NCBI GenBank assembly: GCA_937973935.1
Contig: CALJJF010000306.1
Coordinates: 1-9,126, forward strand
Length of the DNA stretch: 9,126 bases
Direction of reading: 5' to 3'
Source: MKRK01 sp001896915
Lineage (GTDB): Bacteria; Bacillota; Clostridia; Oscillospirales; Acutalibacteraceae
The position numbers and the translations under genes were made by a program. A model generated the notes under the pieces. That model was not told where the DNA came from. It worked only from the letters and a program-made list of their open reading frames with translations, and did no database searches. Positions 1 through 5,766 of the stretch are shown in pieces; the first letter of the stretch is position 1; each line of letters opens with the position of its first letter.

Positions 1-1990
1 CATGGGGGTGGATCTCACCAATATAACCGAGTATCTCCCCGCCAATGGTCAAAACAGCCGTCCTGCCCGGGTGGTAATGAGGAATATCGCTGATTGCTTC
101 GATGTCATAGTCTGTGACCGCCATTTGTGATAACAGGGTTTCTACGGCACCGTTTACGCTGTAAAGGTCCACATCCTTACCGTAAGCACCAATGAATACA
201 AGCTGTTTTTCTTCGGGCAGCTCATTTTCGCTTCGGGGGATATATTCCGTCGCCACCTCAAAGAGCTTTGCTGTGAGGTTTCTGCTGCTGTAGTTTTTTG
301 AGAGTGCTTCCATCATGGAGGGCAGGGCGGTGGTGCGCATGATGCTGGTGTCCTCACCCAGTGGATTGCTGATGGTAACAGAATTACGAAGTGGACTGTC
401 GGCAGGCATCAGAATTTTATCATAATATTTCGGGCTGATAAAGGAATAGGTGATAATCTCGCTGTAGCCCTGGGCAATCAGGGTATCGTTAATGCGACGT
501 TCAAACTTTTGCTCCTCGGTCAGAATTCCCTGTGCGCTGCCGCGGATTTCTGTCGTCACAATGTTATTGTATCCATAAATCCTTGCGATCTCCTCGGCAA
601 CATCTGCCTTGTGAATTACGTCTCCACGGAAGCTGGGAACGACAACCTCGTCACCGTCCATGTCAAAATCCAAATCCTTAAGGATTTGAATCATTTCGTT
701 TTTAGTGATATCAATGCCCAGAAAGCTGTTGACCCAATCTGCATCCAGTTTAATTTTACGCTTTGTGCGGTCGCTGTGGTCACAGTCTATTTTCAGGCTG
801 ATTACTTCGCCGGCACCAAGCAGCTCCACAAGCTCGCAGGCTCTGTCCAGTGCGAAAGCGCAGTTTTGGGGATCAAGTCCTTTTTCAAAACGGGCAGAGC
901 TGTCTGTTCTCATGCCCAGATCTCTGGCGGTGGTGCGGACGGAAGGACCGTCAAAACAAGCGGATTCAAACACGATGGTGGCGGTATCGTTCATAATTCC
1001 GGAATATTCGCCGCCCATCACACCGGCAACGGCAACAGGCTTTTCGCTGTCGGCGATCACCAGCATGGTTTCTGAGAGGTTTCGAACGGTTCCGTCCAGT
1101 GTGGTGATGGTTTCGCCCGCGTTGGCACGTCTTACGACGATGGAATCATCCTTGATAAAACGTTTGTCAAATGCGTGCATGGGTTGACCGTATTCAAGCA
1201 TCACATAGTTTGTAATATCCACGATGTTATTGATGGGACGGACGCCGCTGACTCTGAGCCGTTCCCGCATCCATCTGGGTGACGGTTGAATGTTCACGTT
1301 TTTGATTACTCGTGCCATATATCTTTGGCATAATGTCGGTTCCAGTATTTCGGCAGTCAGCTTATCCTCCGTCACGCCGCCGGTTTCTTTCACAACCGGG
1401 GTAGGAAGCTGTAAGGGTAAGCCGAAGGTCACTGCCGTTTCTCTGGCAAGACCGATGACAGACAAGCAGTCCGGGCGGTTGGAGGTGATTTCAAACTCCA
1501 CACAGGTATCATTCAGACCGATGGCTTCCTTAATGTCCTGCCCCAGGGTATAGGCTTCTTCTGTTAGAACCATAATGCGGTTTTCATCCGTGCCCGGAAA
1601 ATCGTTCACAGTCAGCTGCAGCTCGCCTAAGGAGCACAGCATCCCGTTACTCTCCACTCCACGAAGCTTGCCTTTTTTGATTTTTACACCGCCGGGGAGC
1701 AGTGACCCGTCCAAAGCGGCGGGGACAATGTCGCCCACGGTTAAATTCTTTGCACCGGTGACGATCTGTATGACCTCGGTGCCGATGTCCACCTTACAAA
1801 CCACCAGCTTGTCAGCGTCAGGATGGGGATTGATTTCTAAAATTTTGGCAACCACAACTTTGCTGATTTCACTGCCTTCGATTTCATACCCCTCAACCTT
1901 GGAGCCGCTCATGGTCAGCCGTTGGGCATATTCATGGGGCGTTACATTGATATCGACGAATTCCTTGAGCCATTTCATTGATAAATTCAT
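1..1990 (-). CDS. pheT: Phenylalanyl-tRNA synthetase beta subunit, 3' end outside the window
   Basis: Beta subunit of the cytoplasmic alpha2-beta2 phenylalanyl-tRNA synthetase, which charges tRNA-Phe; beta binds the tRNA and carries the editing site. The open frame gives 663 codons and runs off the window at the left edge. The family is usually about 800 residues, so the C-terminal anticodon-binding (FDX-ACB) domain lies outside. Visible in order: an N-terminal EMAP/OB tRNA-binding domain with NPHPDADKL (about residues 54-62); ITSNRPDC near 170; the B3/B4 editing region with INNIVDITNYVM and GQPMHAFD (about 240-280); VAVAGVMGG; a B5 region ending in EEIARIYGYNN near 475; then the catalytic-like core. 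The ATG at 1990-1988 has AGGAG at 2004-2000, 9 nt upstream and overlapping the pheS stop codon, which suggests translational coupling. A second ATG four codons in is less well placed. I sampled the frame at several points and saw no break. Confidence 0.96.
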   Translation of the reverse strand, partial: MNLSMKWLKEFVDINVTPHEYAQRLTMSGSKVEGYEIEGSEISKVVVAKILEINPHPDADKLVVCKVDIGTEVIQIVTGAKNLTVGDIVPAALDGSLLPGGVKIKKGKLRGVESNGMLCSLGELQLTVNDFPGTDENRIMVLTEEAYTLGQDIKEAIGLNDTCVEFEITSNRPDCLSVIGLARETAVTFGLPLQLPTPVVKETGGVTEDKLTAEILEPTLCQRYMARVIKNVNIQPSPRWMRERLRVSGVRPINNIVDITNYVMLEYGQPMHAFDKRFIKDDSIVVRRANAGETITTLDGTVRNLSETMLVIADSEKPVAVAGVMGGEYSGIMNDTATIVFESACFDGPSVRTTARDLGMRTDSSARFEKGLDPQNCAFALDRACELVELLGAGEVISLKIDCDHSDRTKRKIKLDADWVNSFLGIDITKNEMIQILKDLDFDMDGDEVVVPSFRGDVIHKADVAEEIARIYGYNNIVTTEIRGSAQGILTEEQKFERRINDTLIAQGYSEIITYSFISPKYYDKILMPADSPLRNSVTISNPLGEDTSIMRTTALPSMMEALSKNYSSRNLTAKLFEVATEYIPRSENELPEEKQLVFIGAYGKDVDLYSVNGAVETLLSQMAVTDYDIEAISDIPHYHPGRTAVLTIGGEILGYIGEIHPH

Positions 1991-2002
1991 TCTTACCGTC
2001 TC

Positions 2003-3025
2003 CTAATAGATGTTTTTGAAGAATTTAAGGTCATTCTCAAAGAAAAGTCTTAAATCATCAATTTTATATCTTCTCATCACAACGCGCTCCAGACCGAGAC
2101 CAAAGGCGAAGCCGCTGTATTGCTCCGGGTCAATGTTACAGTTTTCCAGCACCTTCGGGTGCACCATACCACAGCCCAGAATCTCGATCCAGCCTTCTCC
2201 CTTACAAAGACGGCAGCCTTCGCCGCCACAGGAAAAGCACATGATATCCATTTCGGCAGAGGGTTCCGTAAAGGGGAAATGATGGGGGCGAAAGCGTACT
2301 ACAGCGTCAGCACCGTACAGACGTTTTGCAAAGGTCTCCAGGGTGCCTTTCAGGTCACCCATGGTAATGCCCTTGTCAACCACCAAGCCTTCGATTTGGT
2401 GGAACAGGGGAGAATGGGTCGCATCTACCGCATCGGAGCGGTAAACCCTGCCCGGCGCAATGATGCGGATGGGGGGCTTTTGCTGTTCCATGGTTCTGAC
2501 CTGGACGGGGGAGGTTTGAGTCCTCAGCAAGATGTTATCGGTAATGTAAAAGGTATCCTGTGTGTCTCTGGCAGGATGGTTCGGTGGAATATTCAAGGCT
2601 TCAAAATTATAATAATCAAATTCAACCTCCGGTCCTGATGCAACGGAAAATCCCATGCCGAGGAAAATTTCCTTGATTTCGTCAAGGACGGTGGTCAAAG
2701 GATGCTTATAGCCGATTTCGCCGGCTTTGCCCGGCATGGTCACATCGATCTTTTCGCTCGCCAGCCTTGCTGCTATCTCTTCCTTTTTGATGATTGCCGA
2801 TCTCTCTGCCAGAATGTTTTCAATTTTACTGCGGACTTCATTGGCAAGCTGGCCGACCAAGGGACGCTCCTCCGGTGACAGTGTCCCTACCTGTTTCAGG
2901 ATATTGGTCAGTTCGCCCTTTTTGCCTAAAATTTTAACCCTGATCTCGTCAATCTCGGCGGCTGTTGCCGCATTTTGCAGCAAATCAGCAGCAGTTACAA
3001 CGATTTGTTCCAGTTGTTGTTTCAT
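2003..3025 (-). CDS. pheS: Phenylalanyl-tRNA synthetase alpha subunit
   Basis: Catalytic alpha subunit of phenylalanyl-tRNA synthetase (class II), which activates phenylalanine with ATP and transfers it to tRNA-Phe in complex with PheT. It has 340 residues, the normal length. An N-terminal helical/coiled-coil arm (about 1-85) precedes the class II core. Motif 2 surroundings FHQIEG are at 208-213, the substrate-pocket segment FPFTEPSAEM begins at 250, and motif 3 GLGLER is at 309-314 near the usual C-terminal FFENDLKFF. A CxxCx4CxxC set (C263, C266, C271, C274) lies in the core; as I recall, many Firmicute PheS proteins have the same insertion, so it may bind metal but is not unusual. The ATG is preceded by a strong AAAAGGAGA. 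The gene is first in the operon, sits directly behind a T-box leader, and is separated from pheT by 12 bp. Confidence 0.98.
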   Translation of the reverse strand: MKQQLEQIVVTAADLLQNAATAAEIDEIRVKILGKKGELTNILKQVGTLSPEERPLVGQLANEVRSKIENILAERSAIIKKEEIAARLASEKIDVTMPGKAGEIGYKHPLTTVLDEIKEIFLGMGFSVASGPEVEFDYYNFEALNIPPNHPARDTQDTFYITDNILLRTQTSPVQVRTMEQQKPPIRIIAPGRVYRSDAVDATHSPLFHQIEGLVVDKGITMGDLKGTLETFAKRLYGADAVVRFRPHHFPFTEPSAEMDIMCFSCGGEGCRLCKGEGWIEILGCGMVHPKVLENCNIDPEQYSGFAFGLGLERVVMRRYKIDDLRLFFENDLKFFKNIY

Positions 3026-3040
3026 AAATATCTCCTTTTC

Positions 3041-3076
3041 AAAAAAAAATAATCCTCATCCCAAGAAGGGACGAAG
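3041..3076 (-). terminator. Rho-independent terminator of the pheS T-box
   Basis: On the minus strand CTTCGTCCC (3076-3068) can pair with GGGATGAGG (3062-3054) around a five-base loop UUCUU, including two G-U pairs. ATTA and a run of T residues (3053-3041) follow. This is the conditional terminator of the T-box. Its 5' arm overlaps the CCCTT that would pair with the T-box AGGG in the antiterminated state. The pheS Shine-Dalgarno sequence begins right after the T run. Confidence 0.93.
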
Positions 3077-3302
3077 ACACATCTCCGCGGTACCACCCTA
3101 ATAAAAGCAAAAGCTGACACTCTTGTGATAGGTAACGGTATCAACCCGTTGCAGCCTTATCAGCCGCACCGCTCCGGAGTGAACTTCAGCAAAACACTTG
3201 ACAAATCCGCTTTCAGCAGCTGCAGATTTTCTCTGTTGAAAAGTAAAATTGCGTACTCTTTCCATCTCAGCGTTATCTAGCTATTGAATATCAAAATCAA
3301 CT
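3041..3302 (-). promoter_or_regulatory. T-box riboswitch leader (tRNA-Phe responsive) upstream of pheS
   Basis: This untranslated leader senses uncharged tRNA-Phe and lets transcription continue into pheST when phenylalanyl-tRNA is short. On the minus strand, in order: a stem I start with GATGGAAAGAGTACG (within about 3250-3270); a specifier loop GAAGTTCACTCC in which TTC at 3183-3181 is a Phe codon, followed by CCGGAGC; a stem III hairpin with arms AACGG/CCGTT (3150-3134); and the conserved T-box AGGGTGGTACCGCGG (3099-3085). The bulge UGGU would pair with an ACCA tRNA end, fitting the A discriminator expected for tRNA-Phe. The CCCTT at about 3070-3066 can pair with AGGG of the T-box (antiterminator) or take part in the terminator. 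The 5' end is inferred from the promoter. Confidence 0.95.
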
Positions 3303-3308
3303 TTATAA

Positions 3309-3337
3309 ATAATAGCACTTCTTATCTAATTATTCAA
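3309..3337 (-). promoter_or_regulatory. Sigma-A-like promoter of the pheST operon
   Basis: On the minus strand TTGAAT (3337-3332) is followed after exactly 17 bp by TATTAT (3314-3309). This predicts a transcript start near 3302, giving a T-box leader of about 260 nt, and lies just upstream of the first recognisable stem I sequence. A second candidate, TTGATT (3300-3295) with a 15-bp spacer and TAGATA, fits less well and would start within stem I. Confidence 0.75.
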
Positions 3338-3345
3338 GTATTTTA

Positions 3346-3375
3346 TGCATATATTTTACTGTCTATACATTTTTC
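3346..3375 (+). promoter_or_regulatory. Possible promoter of the YlmC/YmxH-family gene, sigma class uncertain
   Basis: This is the only promoter-like sequence between the pheS promoter and the plus-strand gene at 3404. TATACA at 3364-3369 could be a sigma-A -10 box, but the matching -35 position (3341-3346, TTTTAT) is poor. Alternatively GCATATAT (3347-3354), 13 bp and CATTTTTC (3368-3375) loosely resembles a sporulation sigma-E site, and TGCATA (3346-3351), 16 bp and CATTTTT loosely resembles a sigma-F/G site. None is a strong match. A sporulation-type promoter would fit the downstream gene family. Confidence 0.3.
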
Positions 3376-3403
3376 GTGATTTTAACAGAATAGGGGTAGT
3401 TTT

Positions 3404-3700
3404 ATGAACTGCAGAGTAAACGATTTATACGATAAAGAGGTCATCAGTGTGAAGGACGGCACAAAAATCGGAAATGTGTCCGATCTGGAAATCAATGCGG
3501 AAACGGGAAAGATCTATCAGCTTGTTATTTTTGGCAAACCAAAGCTGTTCGGACTTCTGGGCAGGGAAGATGATTTTGTGATTTTATGGGATGAAATTGA
3601 CGTCTTGGGAGAAGACACGGTTTTGGTCAATTGTGATCCGCCGAGAACCAGACGAAAGAGAAAAGGAAATACAATATCTTCTTTTCTATTGGGAAAATAA
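3404..3700 (+). CDS. YlmC/YmxH-family sporulation protein (PRC-barrel-like)
   Basis: A small protein of 98 residues belonging to the YlmC/YmxH group, a PRC-barrel-like family associated with endospore formers; its molecular role is not established. The first about 75 residues match the family pattern: NCRVNDLYDKEVISV, a GTKIGNVSDLEIN turn, IYQLVIFGKPKLFGLLGR with the conserved glycines, then EDDFVILWDEIDVLGEDTVLV. The tail (about 80-98) is basic and low in conservation, with RTRRKRKG. There is no signal peptide or membrane segment, so it should be cytoplasmic. The ATG has AGGGG at 3392-3396, 7 nt upstream. It is transcribed divergently from pheST. I see no convincing terminator before miaB, so some read-through into miaB is possible. 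YlmC and YmxH cannot be told apart here, so no symbol is given. Confidence 0.9.
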   Translation: MNCRVNDLYDKEVISVKDGTKIGNVSDLEINAETGKIYQLVIFGKPKLFGLLGREDDFVILWDEIDVLGEDTVLVNCDPPRTRRKRKGNTISSFLLGK

Positions 3701-3797
3701 ATTGTTCGAGTAAAATCCGACATCATTGTATAGGAATTGTCTGCTCTCTTCCCATTTGGTCGGGGGTGGTTTTTGTCATATCCCGATGAATTAACTA

Positions 3798-3826
3798 TTG
3801 AACTGTGTTCCATAATACGGTATAAT
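3798..3826 (+). promoter_or_regulatory. Strong sigma-A-like promoter of miaB
   Basis: TTGAAC (3798-3803), a 17-bp spacer and a perfect TATAAT (3821-3826) form the best promoter match in the window. The expected transcript start is about 3833. It lies inside the longest open frame of miaB, which could otherwise be extended to an ATG at 3737; that extension is therefore very unlikely to be coding. It leaves either a leaderless ATG at 3833 or a 27-nt leader with a Shine-Dalgarno sequence before TTG 3860. Confidence 0.8.
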
Positions 3827-3859
3827 CTATTGATGAATAATGATAAAAGGAAGAGAAGT

Positions 3860-5272
3860 TTGGCAAGAGAAGCATGCGGAAGCAATCCTTTTGTTTCGCC
3901 GGAAGAAATGGCAAGGCAAAAAGAATACAGCGAAAAAGCCGCCTTGATGATTAAAAATAAATATGCGGAACCGAAGGCTCATATCCGAACCTACGGCTGC
4001 CAGCAAAACGTCAGCGACAGCGAGCGTATCCGCGGACTGTTGTCCGAAATGGGCTATGGTGTGACCGAGACAGCGGAAGAAGCCGATTTGATTTTGTTCA
4101 ACACCTGTGCCGTCAGGGAGCATGCTGAGGACAGGGTGTTCGGGAACGTAGGTGCCCTCAAGCACCACAAAAGAAGAAAACCGGACTCGCTTCTTGTTCT
4201 GTGCGGTTGTATGATGCAGCAGCAAAATGTAGCGGACAGAATCAAAAAAAGCTATCCTCACATCGATCTGGTGTTCGGCACCCATGTCATCCATCGTCTG
4301 CCGGAGCTGATTTACAAAGCTCATACGGAAAAAAAGCGGATTTTTGAGCTGCCTGACATTGACGGGATCATCGCAGAAGGACTGCCGGTTCAAAGAGACG
4401 GGGATATCAAGGGCTGGCTGCCGATCATGTACGGCTGCAACAATTTCTGCACCTACTGTATCGTGCCCTATGTAAGAGGCAGGGAGAGAAGCCGCAATCC
4501 GGAAAACATCCTTGAGGACGCAAAGACCCTGATTGCTTCCGGAATCAAAGACATCACGCTGCTGGGTCAGAACGTCAATTCCTACAACGGCGGCGGGCTG
4601 AATTTTTCCCAGCTGTTACGAATGCTCAACGAGCTTCCCGGCGATTTCAGAATTCGGTTTATGACCTCCCATCCCAAGGACTGCACAGCAGAACTGTTGC
4701 AAACGATGGCAGACTGCGGCAAGGTTGCAAAGCACCTTCATCTGCCCTTTCAGGCAGGTTCCGATGAAGTGTTGAAGTCTATGAACCGCCGGTATGATAA
4801 ACAAAAATACCTTTCCCTCATCCAAACAGCAAAGCAGCTGATGCCGACCCTTACCTTTACAAGCGACGTCATTGTCGGCTTCCCCGGTGAGAGCTATGAA
4901 AACTTTTTGGAAACACTGGAGCTGATCAAAGAAGTACAGTTCACTTCTCTTTTTACTTTTATCTTTTCTCCCCGAGAGGGCACGCCGGCCGCCAAGCTGG
5001 CAGACCCCATTTCAAGGGAGGAAAAGGTGAAATGGTTCTCACTGCTGACCAAAACCCAGGAGGAGATTTCTCTTTGTATCAACCGGCGCTGGATGGGCAA
5101 GACTTTAAGGGTGCTTGTGGAGGAAGAGGACAAGGAAAAAGGTGTGCTGAACGGCAGAACCGAAGGAAACATCATTGTTGAATTTGAAGGTCCGCCGGAT
5201 TGGGTCGGCAGCTTCCCAGAGGTGCGCATCACCGAAACCCTGACATGGGTATTAAAAGGCTCTTTACAATAA
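3860..5272 (+). CDS. miaB: tRNA-2-methylthio-N6-dimethylallyladenosine synthase (MiaB methylthiotransferase)
   Basis: A radical-SAM methylthiotransferase that adds a methylthio group to i6A37 of tRNAs reading UNN codons; it works in the cytoplasm with two [4Fe-4S] clusters. Numbered from TTG 3860 (470 residues, close to the family's usual length): the N-terminal UPF0004 domain has cluster cysteines in YGCQQN (C47), NTCAVRE (C83) and CGCMMQQ (C117). The radical-SAM core has CNNFCTYC (C193, C197, C200) followed by IVPYVRGRERSR, which favours MiaB over MtaB or RimO. A TRAM domain occupies about 400-465. The start is uncertain. TTG at 3860 has AAAAGGAAG (AGGA 3848-3851) 8 nt upstream and suits a transcript starting near 3833. 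ATG at 3833 (9 residues longer) has no Shine-Dalgarno and could only be leaderless. ATG at 3737 lies before the promoter. The next gene is 43 bp downstream. Confidence 0.96.
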   Translation: MAREACGSNPFVSPEEMARQKEYSEKAALMIKNKYAEPKAHIRTYGCQQNVSDSERIRGLLSEMGYGVTETAEEADLILFNTCAVREHAEDRVFGNVGALKHHKRRKPDSLLVLCGCMMQQQNVADRIKKSYPHIDLVFGTHVIHRLPELIYKAHTEKKRIFELPDIDGIIAEGLPVQRDGDIKGWLPIMYGCNNFCTYCIVPYVRGRERSRNPENILEDAKTLIASGIKDITLLGQNVNSYNGGGLNFSQLLRMLNELPGDFRIRFMTSHPKDCTAELLQTMADCGKVAKHLHLPFQAGSDEVLKSMNRRYDKQKYLSLIQTAKQLMPTLTFTSDVIVGFPGESYENFLETLELIKEVQFTSLFTFIFSPREGTPAAKLADPISREEKVKWFSLLTKTQEEISLCINRRWMGKTLRVLVEEEDKEKGVLNGRTEGNIIVEFEGPPDWVGSFPEVRITETLTWVLKGSLQ

Positions 5273-5290
5273 ACAGTCTTTGTATATAAA
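5263..5290 (+). promoter_or_regulatory. Possible internal sigma-A-like promoter before the ymcA-like gene, mutS and mutL
   Basis: TTTACA (5263-5268), overlapping the last codons of miaB, is followed after 16 bp by TATAAA (5285-5290). A start near 5297 would leave a short leader containing the AAAGGA (5301-5306) that serves the next gene. The boxes are good but not perfect, and AT-rich spacers give chance matches, so this is moderate evidence that mutS and mutL can be expressed independently of miaB. Confidence 0.45.
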
Positions 5291-5315
5291 GCTAAAAATG
5301 AAAGGAAAATGAAAC

Positions 5316-5720
5316 ATGGACGCAATCGAATTAACCAGACAAGTGGGCAAAGCAATACAGGAGGATCCCCGTTATATCGGATACAATCTTGCCAGAGAAA
5401 CAAACGACAGCGATAAGGAGCTGCAGGATTTGATCGGTCAGTTCAATCTGCAAAAGCTCGCTCTTAATGAGGAAATCGGCAAAGAAAACAAAGACGAAGC
5501 AAAGGTAAAAGCTTTTGACACACAGCTTCGTGAGACCTATAGCAAAATTATGAACAACGAAAATATGGTTCGTTTTAACAAAGCGAAAACAGAGCTGGAC
5601 GAGCTTGTGTCAAATGTATACGGCATCATCTCCATGACCATGGAAGGTCAGGATCCGCTGACCTGCGATCCGACCGCTTGCGGCGGCAGCTGCGACAGCT
5701 GCGGCGGTGGCTGTCACTAA
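5316..5720 (+). CDS. YlbF/YmcA (RicA-like) family protein with cysteine-rich tail
   Basis: A 134-residue, mostly helical protein of the YlbF/YmcA family. In Bacillus, YmcA (RicA), YlbF (RicF) and YaaT (RicT) form the Ric or Y complex, which carries [4Fe-4S] clusters, works with RNase Y in mRNA maturation and affects entry into sporulation, competence and biofilm. Seen here: an N-terminal helix from about residue 3, a charged helical core (about 28-75), and a second helical stretch FNKAKTELDELVSNVYGII. The last 18 residues contain five cysteines (C117, C122, C126, C129, C133) separated by glycine, serine and aspartate and ending in histidine. The tail looks like a metal or Fe-S ligand set, but that is inferred. 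Its position between miaB and mutS is that of ymcA in Bacillus. The family match alone does not separate YmcA from YlbF, so no symbol is given. ATG 5316 has AGGA 9 nt upstream. Confidence 0.88.
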   Translation: MDAIELTRQVGKAIQEDPRYIGYNLARETNDSDKELQDLIGQFNLQKLALNEEIGKENKDEAKVKAFDTQLRETYSKIMNNENMVRFNKAKTELDELVSNVYGIISMTMEGQDPLTCDPTACGGSCDSCGGGCH

Positions 5721-5766
5721 TCATAACGTATCGGATTAAAAAGAAAAGGCAGTAGGGGGAAAACAA

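Noticed and set aside
509..2006. Several plus-strand open frames of 87 to 188 codons (509-1075, 705-1187, 1290-1553, 1575-2006)
   Set aside because: All lie antisense within pheT, which has the conserved family motifs in frame; the plus-strand translations match no family I recognise.
2010..3101. Plus-strand open frames at 2010-2282, 2120-2638 and 2727-3101
   Set aside because: They are antisense to pheS and its leader, and their translations look like reverse-complement noise.
3751..3775. Possible terminator between the YlmC/YmxH-family gene and miaB (CCCA, G-rich run, then TTTTT)
   Set aside because: Only three or four base pairs can form around a long loop, too weak to call a Rho-independent terminator.
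3737..3832. N-terminal extension of miaB by 41 residues from ATG 3737
   Set aside because: It contains the strong TTGAAC-TATAAT promoter, has no good ribosome binding site, and the added sequence does not look like a MiaB N-terminus.
3517..4393. Minus-strand open frames at 3517-3885 and 3827-4393
   Set aside because: They are antisense to the YlmC/YmxH-family gene and to miaB, which both have clear family motifs on the plus strand.
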